A stretch of DNA of 64,000 nt from Pseudaquabacterium terrae (GTDB lineage: Bacteria > Pseudomonadota > Gammaproteobacteria > Burkholderiales > Burkholderiaceae_C). Positions within the stretch are counted from its first letter, which is position 1. Each line of letters begins with the position of its first letter. Below, one piece after another: positions 7,717 through 16,704 of the stretch. The notes under the pieces are model-generated. The model saw nothing but the letters and a program-made list of their open reading frames with translations. It was not told where the DNA came from and searched no databases. The position numbers and the translations under genes are program-made. The stretch spans positions 1-64,000 of the forward strand of contig NZ_JABRWJ010000017.1 of the NCBI RefSeq assembly GCF_013266755.1, written 5' to 3'.

Positions 7717-10206
7717 CTAACGCCCGATGGCCACTGCCCGAAGCACCGCATCATCCCATGCGGTCGCCGCCACCGGCCGGCCCCACAGCTCGATCGCCAC
7801 CGGCGTGCCGGCATGCACCTGCTGCGCCGCATCGCCGCGCACGTAGCCGAGGCCCGCGCAGCGGCCGGCGGCGCGGCTCCAGCCGGTGGACGACAGCTCG
7901 CCGACCGGGCGGCCTTCGATCAGGATCGACTCGCCGCCCCAGACCCAGGCCTGCGGGTCCTCGAGGATGAACGACAGCAGCTTCTTCGCCGGCGGCCGGC
8001 CGTGCGCGGCGAGCAGCGCATCGCGGCCGATGAAGCCCGGCTTGTCGAGCGCGACGCCGGCCCACAGCCCCGCCTCGTACGGCGTGTCGTCGGGCCCGAG
8101 CTCGGCGCCCCAGGCGCGGCGGCCGGCCTCGATGCGCAGCGCATCCAGCGCGTAGTAGCCGGCATCGACCAGCCCGCTGATGCGGCCGTGCGCATGGTCG
8201 AGGCCGATCTCGTCGCCGGCTTCGTGCAACACCGCATCGACATGCCGCGCGACTTCCACCGGCACGTACAGCTCATAGCCCGGCCCGCCGACATAGCTCA
8301 TGCGCGCCGCCCGCACCCGCGCCAGTCCGAGGTCGATCTCCTGGGTGCACGAGAACTTCAGCGCCGCCGGCGACAGGTCGTCCGGGCACACCCGCGCCAG
8401 CAGCTCGCGCGAGCGCGGCCCCATCACCGACAGCACGCACCACTGGTTGCTCACATCGTCAAGCAGCGCGACTTCATGCGCGCCGATCTGGCGGCCGATC
8501 CAGTCGAGGTCACGCGTCACCTGCGCCGAGCCGGTGATGATCAGGAAACGATCGGGCGCGAGCCGCATCACCGTCAGGTCGCTCTCGAAGCCGCCGCGCG
8601 GATTGAGCACCGCGCTGTAGACCATGCGCCCCGGCTCGACGTCGACGTTGGCCGCGCACACGCGCTGCAGCACCGCCAGCGCATCGCGGCCGCGCAGCAG
8701 CAGCTTGCCGAAGGAGCTCTGGTCGTACAGCGCGACGCCCTCGCGCGTGGCGGTCATCTCGGCCTGCACCCAGGGCAGCCAGCCCGGCGTGCCGAGCGTC
8801 GGCGGCGGCGCCGCGGCGCCGGCCGGGCGGAAGTAGTTGGCGCGCTCCCAGCCGAACTTCGAGCCGAACTCGGCGCCGCGCGCGGCCAGCACGTCATACA
8901 GCGGCGAAGTGCGCAGCGGGCGCGCGGTGACGAGCTCCTGGCGCGGCCAGCGCATCGCATAGTGCAGGCCCAAGGTCTCGGCGGTGCGTTCGGCCAGCAG
9001 CCGCCGATTGCCCATGAACGGGCCGAAGCGGCGGATGTCTACGTCCCACAGGTCGCCCGGCGATTCGCCGCCGGCGATCCAGTCGGCGATCAACTTGCCC
9101 GCGCCACCCGAATTGGCGATGCCCGCCGAATTGAAGCCGGCGCAGACGAAGTAGCCGCTCAAGCCCGGCGCCTGGCCGAGGATGAAGTTGCCGTCCGGCG
9201 TGAAGCTCTCGGGCCCGTTCAGCAGCAGCTTGATCTCGGCGGTCTCCAGGCACGGCGTGCGGTGGATGGCGTTGGTCATCAGGATTTCGAACTGGTCCCA
9301 GTCCTCGCCGAGCAGCTGGAACTGGAAGCTGGCCGGGATCGGATCGACGGCCCAAGGCTTGGCCTCGGGCTCGAAGCCGCCCATCACCAGCCCGCCGACC
9401 TCTTCCTTGTAGTAGATGTAGCCGTCGGGATCGCGCATCACCGGCAGCATCGGGTGCACGCCGTCGATGCGGCCGGTGACGACGTAGAAGTGCTCGGCCG
9501 AATACAGCGGCACATTCACGCCGGCCAGCGCGCCGAACTGGCGTGCCCACTGGCCGGCGCAGTTGACGAGCACTTCACACGTTATGTCCTGCTCCACCGC
9601 CTCGGTGCCGGTGCCGCGGCGCACCCGCGCGCCGGCGACGCGGCGGCCGCAAGCGCCCTGCTCCGTGCGCACCGCCAGCACCTCGCAGTCCTCGACCAGC
9701 GTCGCGCCGCCCTGCCGCGCGCCCTTGGCGAGCGACATCGTCAGGTCGGCCGGGTTGGCCTTGCCGTCGCCCGGAATCCACAACGCGCCCTGCAGGTCGT
9801 CGGTGCGCATCGGCGGCCACAGCGCGCCGGCGCGCTGCGCCGAGATCACCTCCACCTCGACGCCGAAGCTGCGCGCCAGCGCCGCCTGCTTGTGCAGCGT
9901 CTGCATGCGCTGCGGCGTGCGCGCGACGTTGACGCTGCCGCACTGTTTCCAGCCGGTCGCCAGGCCCGTCTCGGCCTCGAGCGACGCGTACAGCGCGATG
10001 CCGTACTGGCTCATGCGCGTCATCGCCCGGTTCGGCCGCATCTGGCCTACCAGGCCCGCCGCATGCCAGGTCGTGCCGCAGGTCAGCTTGCCTTGTTCGA
10101 GCAGCAGCACGTCGCGGAAACCGAGCTTCGTCAGGTGGTAGGCGGTCGAGCAGCCGGCGATGCCGCCGCCGACGATGAGTACGCGGGTTTGGGTCGGTAG
10201 GTCCAT
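7717..10206 (-). CDS. Dimethylglycine/sarcosine dehydrogenase-like flavoprotein
   Basis: This 829-residue protein has an N-terminal FAD-binding DAO domain (VGGGIAGCSTAYHL at residues 11-24) and the TTWHAAGL segment whose histidine carries covalent FAD in known dimethylglycine and sarcosine dehydrogenases. The second half is a GcvT-like folate-binding domain (YDQSSFGKLLLRG, then SYVGGPGYELYVP and the terminal barrel). By family knowledge it oxidatively demethylates an N-methylated glycine and passes the one-carbon unit to tetrahydrofolate. It is transcribed alone, 30 bp upstream of the LysE gene. Whether the substrate is dimethylglycine, sarcosine or a related amine is open. Confidence 0.85.
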   Translation of the reverse strand: MDLPTQTRVLIVGGGIAGCSTAYHLTKLGFRDVLLLEQGKLTCGTTWHAAGLVGQMRPNRAMTRMSQYGIALYASLEAETGLATGWKQCGSVNVARTPQRMQTLHKQAALARSFGVEVEVISAQRAGALWPPMRTDDLQGALWIPGDGKANPADLTMSLAKGARQGGATLVEDCEVLAVRTEQGACGRRVAGARVRRGTGTEAVEQDITCEVLVNCAGQWARQFGALAGVNVPLYSAEHFYVVTGRIDGVHPMLPVMRDPDGYIYYKEEVGGLVMGGFEPEAKPWAVDPIPASFQFQLLGEDWDQFEILMTNAIHRTPCLETAEIKLLLNGPESFTPDGNFILGQAPGLSGYFVCAGFNSAGIANSGGAGKLIADWIAGGESPGDLWDVDIRRFGPFMGNRRLLAERTAETLGLHYAMRWPRQELVTARPLRTSPLYDVLAARGAEFGSKFGWERANYFRPAGAAAPPPTLGTPGWLPWVQAEMTATREGVALYDQSSFGKLLLRGRDALAVLQRVCAANVDVEPGRMVYSAVLNPRGGFESDLTVMRLAPDRFLIITGSAQVTRDLDWIGRQIGAHEVALLDDVSNQWCVLSVMGPRSRELLARVCPDDLSPAALKFSCTQEIDLGLARVRAARMSYVGGPGYELYVPVEVARHVDAVLHEAGDEIGLDHAHGRISGLVDAGYYALDALRIEAGRRAWGAELGPDDTPYEAGLWAGVALDKPGFIGRDALLAAHGRPPAKKLLSFILEDPQAWVWGGESILIEGRPVGELSSTGWSRAAGRCAGLGYVRGDAAQQVHAGTPVAIELWGRPVAATAWDDAVLRAVAIGR

Positions 10207-10392
10207 CGCAGCGAGCCTACGACAGCTGACTGACGGGCTTTCATCCTAGGGGGTGCACTTGCGACTCAAGACATATGTCACGCCGCCGACGCAACACGAC
10301 GCCGCGTCTCCCACACCCTAGGGACGCTTTTGCAACGCCCCCCGAAGAAGAATCGCCGCACCCCATCGCCGTCCATACGAAAGGCACCGACC
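10207..10392. promoter_or_regulatory. Divergent promoter region with small palindromes
   Basis: This 186-bp gap separates two divergent genes, so it must hold both promoters. Visible elements are CCTAGG at 10245-10250, CCCTAGGG at 10316-10323 and the palindrome GACATATGTC at 10270-10279. No clear sigma-70 pair stands out. The roles of the palindromes are unknown. Confidence 0.3.
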
Positions 10393-11022
10393 ATGAACGT
10401 CCTGCTCCCCCTTGTCCGCAGCCTCTGCACCGTTGCCGCGTTGTCGGCCCCGCTGGCCGCGTCGGCCGGTCCGTCGCTGCTGGTCAACGGCAGCTTCGAA
10501 GCCAACGTCATCGCCGCCAACAGCTGGTCGGTGCTGCCCTCGCTGACCGGCTGGCAGGGCGTGCCGAACATCGAGCTGCGGCGCCAGAACGCGGGCCTCG
10601 CGCAGGACGGGCTGCAGTTCGTCGAGCTCGACACCTTCAACAACAGCGGCATGCGCCAGGATGTCGCAACGGCGACCGGCCAGCACTACACGCTGAGCTG
10701 GTACTACTCGCCCCGCATCAACCTCGCGGCCGCCTCGAACCCGATCGAGGTCTACTGGAACGACGTGCTGGTGACGACCAACGGCGGCACCGGCGTCGGC
10801 TCGAACGCGCACCAGTGGCAGCTGTTCAGCTTCGACGTGATCGGCACCGGCGGGCTCGACAGCCTGCGCTTCGCTGCCATCGGCACCTCCGACTCGCTGG
10901 GCGGCTCGCTCGACAACGTGGCGCTGGTCGCCGTGGCCGCGGTGCCCGAGCCGGGCGCGCTGGCGCTGGTTCTTGCCGCGCTGGGCGGGCTCGGCCTCGC
11001 CGGGCGACGCTCGAAGCGCTGA
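10393..11022 (+). CDS. PEP-CTERM sorting-domain protein
   Basis: This 209-residue exported protein begins with a signal peptide (ending near ASA, residue 25) and ends with the exosortase recognition module: VPEPGALALVLAALGGLGLAGRR, meaning the PEP motif, a transmembrane stretch and a terminal basic cluster. The middle begins LLVNGSFE, the start seen in many beta-sandwich PEP-CTERM proteins. By family knowledge such proteins are processed by exosortase (EpsH) and anchored or released with exopolysaccharide. The ATG at 10393 fits the signal peptide; an upstream in-frame start would add 21 basic residues. No exosortase gene is in the window. Confidence 0.88.
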   Translation: MNVLLPLVRSLCTVAALSAPLAASAGPSLLVNGSFEANVIAANSWSVLPSLTGWQGVPNIELRRQNAGLAQDGLQFVELDTFNNSGMRQDVATATGQHYTLSWYYSPRINLAAASNPIEVYWNDVLVTTNGGTGVGSNAHQWQLFSFDVIGTGGLDSLRFAAIGTSDSLGGSLDNVALVAVAAVPEPGALALVLAALGGLGLAGRRSKR

Positions 11023-11093
11023 TCGCGCGGGGGCGCTTGCCCCACCGGCTTGCTCCACAATGGGCGGCTTCACGAACCCTGAAATCCCGAGCG

Positions 11094-11630
11094 ATGAAGC
11101 AGGCCCTGTTGGTGATCGACGTCCAGGCCGGATTGTTCGACGGCGAACGGCGCCCCGGCGATGGCGCAGCCGTGGTCCAGCGCATCAACGCGCTCGCCGA
11201 CCGTGCCCGCGCCGCCGGCGTGCCGGTGCTCTACGTGCAGCACGAACGTGAAGGCACGCCGCTGGCGAGCGACAGCCCCGGCTGGGCACTGGCGGCCGGC
11301 CTGACGCCGCTGCCCGCCGATGCGCGGCTGCGCAAGACCACGCCCGACTGCTTCCTCGGCACCCGGCTCGAGCCGCTGCTGCAGGAGCACGACATCCGGC
11401 ACCTGGTGATCTGCGGCTACGCCAGCGAGTTCTGCGTCGACACGACGATCCGCCGCGCGGCGGCACTGGGCTACACCGTGACGCTCGCCGCCGACGCGCA
11501 CACGACGCACGACAAGGACCATGCCAGCGCCGAGCAGATCCGCGCCCACGAGAACGCGACGCTGCCGAACCTGACCAGCTTCGGCCCGGTGATCCGCGCC
11601 GTGCCGGCCGCCGAGATCACGTTCGGCTGA
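11094..11630 (+). CDS. Isochorismatase-family cysteine hydrolase
   Basis: This 178-residue protein has the isochorismatase-like fold and presumed catalytic triad: Asp9 in LLVIDVQAG, the Lys in LRKTTPDCF and the Cys in GYASEFCVDTTIR. The family cleaves isochorismate, nicotinamide, ureidoacrylate or other amides; this short form resembles unassigned cysteine hydrolases. The same frame is open upstream through the PEP-CTERM gene, but the true start is the ATG at 11094, where homology begins at once (MKQALLVIDVQ). An AraC-type regulator follows 4 bp after its stop, suggesting a shared transcript. Confidence 0.85.
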   Translation: MKQALLVIDVQAGLFDGERRPGDGAAVVQRINALADRARAAGVPVLYVQHEREGTPLASDSPGWALAAGLTPLPADARLRKTTPDCFLGTRLEPLLQEHDIRHLVICGYASEFCVDTTIRRAAALGYTVTLAADAHTTHDKDHASAEQIRAHENATLPNLTSFGPVIRAVPAAEITFG

Positions 11631-11634
11631 GCCC

Positions 11635-12576
11635 GTGTTCTCCGGCGGCGCCGCGTCGCGTGCCGAGTACGCGCGCCGCATGCAGCGCGTGCTGCAGCAC
11701 ATCGACGCCCATCTCGCCGAGACGCTCGACCTGAAGACGATCGCCCAGGTCGCTCACTTCTCGCCTTATCACTTCCATCGCCTGTTCGCCGCGTGGATGG
11801 GCGAGACGCTGGGCGACTACCTGCGGCGCCGGCGCCTCGAGACCGCTGCCGCGCGGCTGCGGGCCGATCCGGCGCTGCCGGTGCTGAACGCCGCACTCGA
11901 CGTCGGCTTCGGCTCCGGCGAGGCCTTCACGCGCGCCTTCCGCCAGCACTTCGGCAGCCCACCCAGCACCTGGCGGCGCCAGCGCAATCCCGGTCAGGCC
12001 ACGCGCAAGCTCGATCAGGCGGACCGCAAGCGCGATCAGGCGTCGGATGGCACCTGCCGCGACGATGGGCTGCCCTTCTACACACCGGAGCTCACGAGCA
12101 TGGATGTCCGCCTGATCGACCTGCCGCCCGCCCGCATCGCCTACCTGCGCTACACCGGCCCCTACGGACCGGCCCTGGGCGAATTCTGGGGCCGCACCTT
12201 CATGCCCTGGGTGGCCGAACACGGCCTGGCCGGCCGCACGATGTACGGCATCTCGCTCGACGACCCGTCGGTGACGCCGCCGTCGGAGTGCCGCTGCGAC
12301 ACCGGCGTCGAGGTCGACGACAACTTTCGCGCGCCGGGTGATGCCCACGTGACCACGCTGCCCGGCGGCCGCTACGCCGCGTTGCACTTCGAAGGCACCG
12401 GCGCCGAGATCGGCGCCGCCTGGCGCGCGATCTTCGGCCAGTGGCTGCCCGACAGCGGCTACCAGGTCGACAACCGGCCCTGCTTCGAGCGCTACCTGCC
12501 CGAGCAGATGGCCAGCGCGCCAGGGCAGCGCTTCGTGTGCGACATCTGCATCCCGGTGGTACCGCTGGAGGCCTGA
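11635..12576 (+). CDS. AraC-family regulator with GyrI-like effector domain
   Basis: This 313-residue protein has an N-terminal AraC DNA-binding domain (residues about 10-105, with two helix-turn-helix units and ending FRQHFGSPPSTWRR). A basic, polar linker follows, and then a GyrI-like small-molecule-binding domain (about 145-310) starting DVRLIDLPPARIAYLRYTGPY. This order is that of Rob-like regulators that sense amphipathic or toxic compounds. Translation starts at GTG 11635, 4 bp after the isochorismatase stop. The next gene begins inside its stop codon (TGATG), so the two are coupled. The target genes may be its own operon. Confidence 0.87.
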   Translation: MFSGGAASRAEYARRMQRVLQHIDAHLAETLDLKTIAQVAHFSPYHFHRLFAAWMGETLGDYLRRRRLETAAARLRADPALPVLNAALDVGFGSGEAFTRAFRQHFGSPPSTWRRQRNPGQATRKLDQADRKRDQASDGTCRDDGLPFYTPELTSMDVRLIDLPPARIAYLRYTGPYGPALGEFWGRTFMPWVAEHGLAGRTMYGISLDDPSVTPPSECRCDTGVEVDDNFRAPGDAHVTTLPGGRYAALHFEGTGAEIGAAWRAIFGQWLPDSGYQVDNRPCFERYLPEQMASAPGQRFVCDICIPVVPLEA

Positions 12577-13421
12577 TGAAGCGGCTGCGGCTCGTGCTGC
12601 TCGCGGCTTGCGCGTTCATCACCAGCGCGCAGGCGCAGGTGCACGCGGTACGCGCCGAGTCGCGGATCCCGACAGCGCTGGCCGAGCAGGGCCAGCCGGT
12701 GTCGCTGGTCCTGCTGACCTACCGGCCGCCCGGGCCCGGGCCGCATCCGTTGGTGCTGTTCAACCATGGCTCGACCGGCAACGGCCGCGATCCGGAACGC
12801 TTTCGCTTCGTCTTCGACCGGCCCGACGTGGCGCAGGTCTTCGTCGACGAGGGCTGGATGGTGGCCTTCCTGCAGCGGCGCGGCCGTGGCGGCTCGGGCG
12901 GGCTCTACGACGAAGGTTTCAACGCGGGGCGCAGCGGCTACTCGTGCGCTGCCGCGCTATCGCTGCCAGGCGTCGACCGGGCCCTCGCCGACATCGACAT
13001 CGGCCTGCGCCACCTGCGTGGGCTATCCGAGGTCGATGCGCGCCGCGTGGTCGTGGCCGGCCAATCGCGCGGCGGCATCCTGGCCATCGCCTTTGCGGGT
13101 CAGCACGCTGACCTCTTGGGCGCGATCAACTTCGCCGGCGGCTGGCTCGGCGACAACTGCGCCGATGGCCAGACCGTCAATATCACGACCTTCCGCCGCG
13201 GCACGGCCTTCAAGCAGCCGACGCTGTGGCTGTACGGCCGCAACGATGCGTTCTACGCCGAGCCGAACATCCGCCGCAACCTGGCCGCCTTCGTCGATGG
13301 CGGCGGCCGGGCGGAGTTCCAGCTCTTCGACCTCGGCGCCGGCCAGAACGGCCATCGCCTGATCGACCATCCGGAGCTCTGGCGGGCGGCGGTGCGCGCG
13401 TACCTCTCGACGCTGCGCTGA
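12576..13421 (+). CDS. Secreted alpha/beta hydrolase
   Basis: This 281-residue protein has a Sec signal peptide (cleavage near AQA-Q, residue 20) and an alpha/beta-hydrolase core: LVLFNHGSTGNGRD as the oxyanion-hole strand-loop, VVAGQSRGGILA as the nucleophile elbow (GxSxG form GQSRGG), an Asp in LYGRNDAFY and a His in GQNGHRLIDHPEL as the rest of a triad. It is similar to dienelactone-hydrolase-like periplasmic esterases; the substrate is unknown. The ATG at 12576 shares one base with the AraC regulator stop, so expression is coupled to that gene. Confidence 0.8.
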   Translation: MKRLRLVLLAACAFITSAQAQVHAVRAESRIPTALAEQGQPVSLVLLTYRPPGPGPHPLVLFNHGSTGNGRDPERFRFVFDRPDVAQVFVDEGWMVAFLQRRGRGGSGGLYDEGFNAGRSGYSCAAALSLPGVDRALADIDIGLRHLRGLSEVDARRVVVAGQSRGGILAIAFAGQHADLLGAINFAGGWLGDNCADGQTVNITTFRRGTAFKQPTLWLYGRNDAFYAEPNIRRNLAAFVDGGGRAEFQLFDLGAGQNGHRLIDHPELWRAAVRAYLSTLR

Positions 13422-13456
13422 TCACGGCATCCGGAACCCATCCTCCGCCCTTCCGG

Positions 13457-13474
13457 AGCGGGGGCTTCCCCGCT
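13457..13474. terminator. GC-rich hairpin after the hydrolase gene
   Basis: A 7-bp perfect stem (AGCGGGG and CCCCGCT) with a 4-base loop lies 35 bp after the hydrolase stop. No T tract follows, so termination is uncertain. A second palindrome, TAACCGCCGGTTA, lies at 13487-13499, 10 bp before the next start codon, where it could hide the ribosome site or act as an operator. Confidence 0.3.
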
Positions 13475-13509
13475 GTCAGCGCACGCTAACCGCCGGTTAC
13501 AGTGCCGGC

Positions 13510-15453
13510 ATGCATCGGGAGTCGTTCTTTCGGGATGGGCAGCAGCGCCAGCCCTACCAGGATGAGCTGCTGAACCGGCTGCTGCGAGGCTGCTTCGGCG
13601 AGATCGACGCCGCATCCATCGCGCTGCTGCGCCAGCACCTCGAATGGGTGGAGATCGCCGGCGGCCAGACCTTGCTCGAGCAGGGTCAGCCCGGCGATTC
13701 GATGTACCTGCTGGTCAGCGGCCGGCTGCGCGCCTACGTGCGCGACGAGAACAACGGCCACGGCCGCGCCGCAGCGGCCGGCGGTGTCCATGGCCAGCGC
13801 ATGCTCGGCGAGATCACCCGCGGCCAGATCGTCGGCGAGATGAGCCTCTACACCGACGAGCCGCGCATGGCCACCGTCGTCGCGATCCGCGATTCGGTGC
13901 TGGTGAAGCTGGGCAAGGAGGCCTTCGACCGGCTGCTGGCCAGCAGTGCGCAGGTCTCGGTGGCGCTGACGCGGCAGATCATCCAGCGCCTGAAGCAGGC
14001 GCATGCGCCGACGGTCTACGTGCGGCCGATCACCATCGGCCTGCTGCCGGTCAGCAACGGCCTCGACCTGGTCGGGCTGGCCGCGCAGCTGGCGCTGCAG
14101 TTGCAGCGGATCGGCCGCGTCGAGGTGATCGACGCGATGCGCATCGACGAGGAGCTCAACGCACCGGAAGCCACGCTCGGCCCCGGCGCGATGGCCGACA
14201 TGCAGCGCCGCATGACGCTGTTCCTCGACCGCGTCGAAGCGAATGCCGATTTCGTGCTGCTGCTGGCCGACCCGCTGCCCACCGCCTGGACCGAGCGCTG
14301 CTGCCGCGATGCCGACGAGCTGCTGCTGCTGGCCGATGCGTCGCAGCCGGCCGTCATCCACCCGAACGAGAAGGCGTGTTTGCTGAACCGGCCGGCACGC
14401 ACCGAGGTGGCCGAGGTGCTGGTGCTGCTGCACGAGGCCGACCTGCCCGCGCCGCGCGGCACGCGCGCCTGGCTCGACCGCCGGCCGGTTGCTGACCACT
14501 GGCACGTCCGCCCGGCGCTGGACAGCGACATGGCGCGGCTGGCGCGGCTGCTCAGCCGCACCGCCACCGGCCTGGTGCTGGCCGGCGGCGGCGCACGCGG
14601 CCTGGCGCACCTGGGCGTCTACCGCGCGCTGCAGGAGCACGGCATCGAGGTCGACTGCGTCGGCGGCACCAGCATCGGCGCGGTGATGGCGACCTACGTC
14701 GCATCGGACCGGCCGTGGCCGATGGTGATGGCCAATGCGCGGCGCGCCTTCGTCACCAACCCGACCGGCGACTGGAACCCGCTGCCGTGGCTGTCGCTGT
14801 TCCGCGGCCACCGGCTGCGCCGGATCCTCGAAACGGCCGTCACCGACCTGCTCGGCGCCGACGCCGATGTCGAGGACCTGTGGAAGACCTGGTTCTGCGT
14901 CGCGACCAACTACAGCCATGCGCGCGAGCAGGTGCTGCGCCGCGGCCGGCTGGTCAAGGCGCTGCTGGCCAGCACCTCGATCCCCGGCGCGCTGCCGCCG
15001 GTGCTGCACGAAGGCGAGCTGCTGTGCGACGGCGGCAGCTTCAACAACTTTCCGGTCGACGTGATGCGCGCGCAGCGCGGCATCGGCCGGGTGATCGGCA
15101 TCGACCTCGATTTCCGCCAGCCGCTGCGCGTCGACCTGGACGAGGTGCCGAGCGGCTGGGCGCTCTTCATCGACAGCTTCCGGCCGCTGCGCAAGCGCCG
15201 CTACCGGCTGCCCTCGCTGGCCGCCTACCTGATGACGGTCATGGTGCTCTACAGCATCTCGCGCAGCCGCCGCTCGCGCGAGCTGACCGACCTGTACTTC
15301 AACCCACCGCTGGACCGCGTCGGCCTGCTGCAATGGCACCGCTTCGACCGCATCGTGCAGCGCGGCTACGAGCACGGCGTGTCGGTGCTGGCCGAGCGCG
15401 CCAAGGCGGCAACCGAGACGCCGAAGCCGCTCGACCCCAGCGGCCCGCGCTGA
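13510..15453 (+). CDS. Patatin-like phospholipase with cyclic-nucleotide-binding domain
   Basis: This 647-residue protein resembles bacterial neuropathy-target-esterase-type phospholipases. Residues about 20-160 form a cNMP-binding jelly roll (LLEQGQPGDSMYLLVSGRLRAYV, then GEITRGQIVGEMSLYT). The middle (about 170-340) is a Rossmann-like linker. The patatin domain starts near 355 with VLAGGGARGLAHLG as oxyanion hole, the nucleophile serine in GGTSIGA and the aspartate of the dyad in LCDGGSFNNFPVD. It should hydrolyse phospholipids or lysophospholipids at the inner membrane. The cNMP site lacks an obvious canonical arginine motif, so nucleotide regulation is uncertain. Confidence 0.88.
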   Translation: MHRESFFRDGQQRQPYQDELLNRLLRGCFGEIDAASIALLRQHLEWVEIAGGQTLLEQGQPGDSMYLLVSGRLRAYVRDENNGHGRAAAAGGVHGQRMLGEITRGQIVGEMSLYTDEPRMATVVAIRDSVLVKLGKEAFDRLLASSAQVSVALTRQIIQRLKQAHAPTVYVRPITIGLLPVSNGLDLVGLAAQLALQLQRIGRVEVIDAMRIDEELNAPEATLGPGAMADMQRRMTLFLDRVEANADFVLLLADPLPTAWTERCCRDADELLLLADASQPAVIHPNEKACLLNRPARTEVAEVLVLLHEADLPAPRGTRAWLDRRPVADHWHVRPALDSDMARLARLLSRTATGLVLAGGGARGLAHLGVYRALQEHGIEVDCVGGTSIGAVMATYVASDRPWPMVMANARRAFVTNPTGDWNPLPWLSLFRGHRLRRILETAVTDLLGADADVEDLWKTWFCVATNYSHAREQVLRRGRLVKALLASTSIPGALPPVLHEGELLCDGGSFNNFPVDVMRAQRGIGRVIGIDLDFRQPLRVDLDEVPSGWALFIDSFRPLRKRRYRLPSLAAYLMTVMVLYSISRSRRSRELTDLYFNPPLDRVGLLQWHRFDRIVQRGYEHGVSVLAERAKAATETPKPLDPSGPR

Positions 15454-15509
15454 CTGCGGCACACTGCGCCCATTCGCGGCGCCTCCAGGCCGCCGCAAGG
15501 GAGCTCGAC

Positions 15510-15872
15510 ATGATCATCGCCATCTGGATCATCACCGCGGTGCTGCTCGCGCTGTGGTCGTTTGCAGGCTGGGCAATGCACGCGCTGCTCGTCAGCGGCA
15601 CGCAATGGATCGGCGACCTGAAGCCGCTGCTCGACCGCATTCCCCATGCCGCCGTCGTCGAGCAATGGATCCCCGGCTGGATCGATGCGCTGAAGCTCGC
15701 GCTCGATGCGATGCAGGGCCTGTTCGCCTGGCTCGGCGGCGCGGCGCCGGTGCTGGTGTGGGTGGTCTGGGGGCTGGGCACCGGCGTGCTGCTGCTGCTG
15801 GCGCTGATCCTGACGATGGTGGTCGCGCTGATCCGCAAGAACAGCCCGCCGCAGCAACCGAGCGCGGCCTGA
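15510..15872 (+). CDS. Small two-helix membrane protein of unknown function
   Basis: This 120-residue protein has an N-terminal transmembrane helix (residues 2-28, IIAIWIITAVLLALWSF), a short amphipathic middle with several tryptophans, and a second long hydrophobic helix (about 77-108) followed by a short basic, proline-rich tail. The start ATG 15510 has a good ribosome site, AAGGGAG, 6 bp upstream. It is convergent with nrtR, 10 bp apart. I recognise no family. It may share a transcript with the patatin gene, 56 bp upstream. Confidence 0.7.
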   Translation: MIIAIWIITAVLLALWSFAGWAMHALLVSGTQWIGDLKPLLDRIPHAAVVEQWIPGWIDALKLALDAMQGLFAWLGGAAPVLVWVVWGLGTGVLLLLALILTMVVALIRKNSPPQQPSAA

Positions 15873-15882
15873 CGACGACCCA

Positions 15883-16575
15883 TCAAGCGCCGCTGTTGAG
15901 CCCGCGCCCGGAGGTCGACAGCACGTGGCGGAAAGCCTTGCGCAAGCGATAGAGCTGGGCGGGCCGATGCGCGCCGCCGGCAGTGAATTCACCCTCGATC
16001 GGCTCGAGCATGCCCAGCTCGTCGATCTTGCGGCGAAAGCTCACCTTGTTGACCGGCTCGCCGAGCACCGCCTCGTACACCGCCTGCAGCTGCGGCAGCG
16101 TGAAACGCTCGCCGCACAGGTGCACCGGCAGAGACGAATACTGGCTCTTCGCGCGCACGCGCTCGACCGCCTCTTGCACGATCTGCCGGTGGTCGAAGGG
16201 CAGCGCCGGCAGCCGCTCGACCGGCTTCCACACGGCGCCCTCGTGCAGCGGCGGCAGCAGCGACTCGGGCAGCAGCGCGAAGTGGGCGATCGACACCGAC
16301 CAGCCGCGTGGATCGCGCGCCGGGCCCGAGAAGGTGGCCAGCTGCTCGAGGTACGGACTCTCGACACCGGCCTTGTCGCGCAGCACGCGCGCTGCGGCAT
16401 CGCTGGCGTCGTGGTCCGATTGCGCATGCACGTAGCCGCCCGGCAGCGCCAGCGCACCGGCGAAGGGCTCCGCCGTGCGGCGCAACAGCAGCACCTGCAG
16501 CGCGTCGTCGCGCAAGGTCAGCAGCACGACGTCGACGGTGCACAGCACGTTCGGATGTTCAGCCTTCGCAGCCAC
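15883..16575 (-). CDS. nrtR: NrtR-type repressor of NAD metabolism
   Basis: This protein of about 230 residues has an N-terminal Nudix-like domain (TVDVVLLTLRDD, then LALPGGYVH) whose catalytic REUXEE segment is degenerate (reads ARVLRDKAGV), and a C-terminal winged helix (FTLPQLQAVYEAVLGEPVNKVSFRRKI). This pairing is the NrtR architecture, a transcription factor that senses ADP-ribose-type ligands with an inactive Nudix domain. It is divergent from pncA-pncB-nadE-nadM, the expected regulon. I chose the GTG at 16575, preceded by AAGGA, because homology begins just after it; the frame stays open to 16653 but that would cover the promoter. Confidence 0.88.
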   Translation of the reverse strand: MAAKAEHPNVLCTVDVVLLTLRDDALQVLLLRRTAEPFAGALALPGGYVHAQSDHDASDAAARVLRDKAGVESPYLEQLATFSGPARDPRGWSVSIAHFALLPESLLPPLHEGAVWKPVERLPALPFDHRQIVQEAVERVRAKSQYSSLPVHLCGERFTLPQLQAVYEAVLGEPVNKVSFRRKIDELGMLEPIEGEFTAGGAHRPAQLYRLRKAFRHVLSTSGRGLNSGA

Positions 16576-16640
16576 GGCGTCCTTGCTTCGTGCACGATTG
16601 CAACGAATCAAACTATACGGCGTGCCAAGGACATCACGAC

Positions 16641-16665
16641 TAGTTAGTTGCACTAGTGACTTAAC
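16641..16665. promoter_or_regulatory. Candidate NrtR operator between nrtR and pncA
   Basis: The 129-bp divergent gap is much more AT-rich than its surroundings. Within it, TAGT and ACTA half-sites flank TGC at 16645-16655. ACTAGT occurs twice, at 16640-16645 and 16653-16658. TAGTC/GACTA-type palindromes are what I recall for proteobacterial NrtR, so the site is plausible, but the match is imperfect. Confidence 0.4.
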
Positions 16666-16704
16666 TGATCCAGAATGGCTTCACACCGACGAGGAGTGCT
16701 TCGA

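Noticed and set aside
7399-10200. 933-codon open frame on the plus strand opposite the dimethylglycine dehydrogenase
   Set aside because: The translation is rich in Arg, Ala, His and Gln without any domain, typical of an antisense shadow in GC-rich DNA; the minus-strand gene has full family motifs.
16576-16653. Upstream GTG start for NrtR at 16653
   Set aside because: It would add 26 residues lacking homology and place the coding region over the AT-rich promoter/operator gap; GTG 16575 has an AAGGA site.
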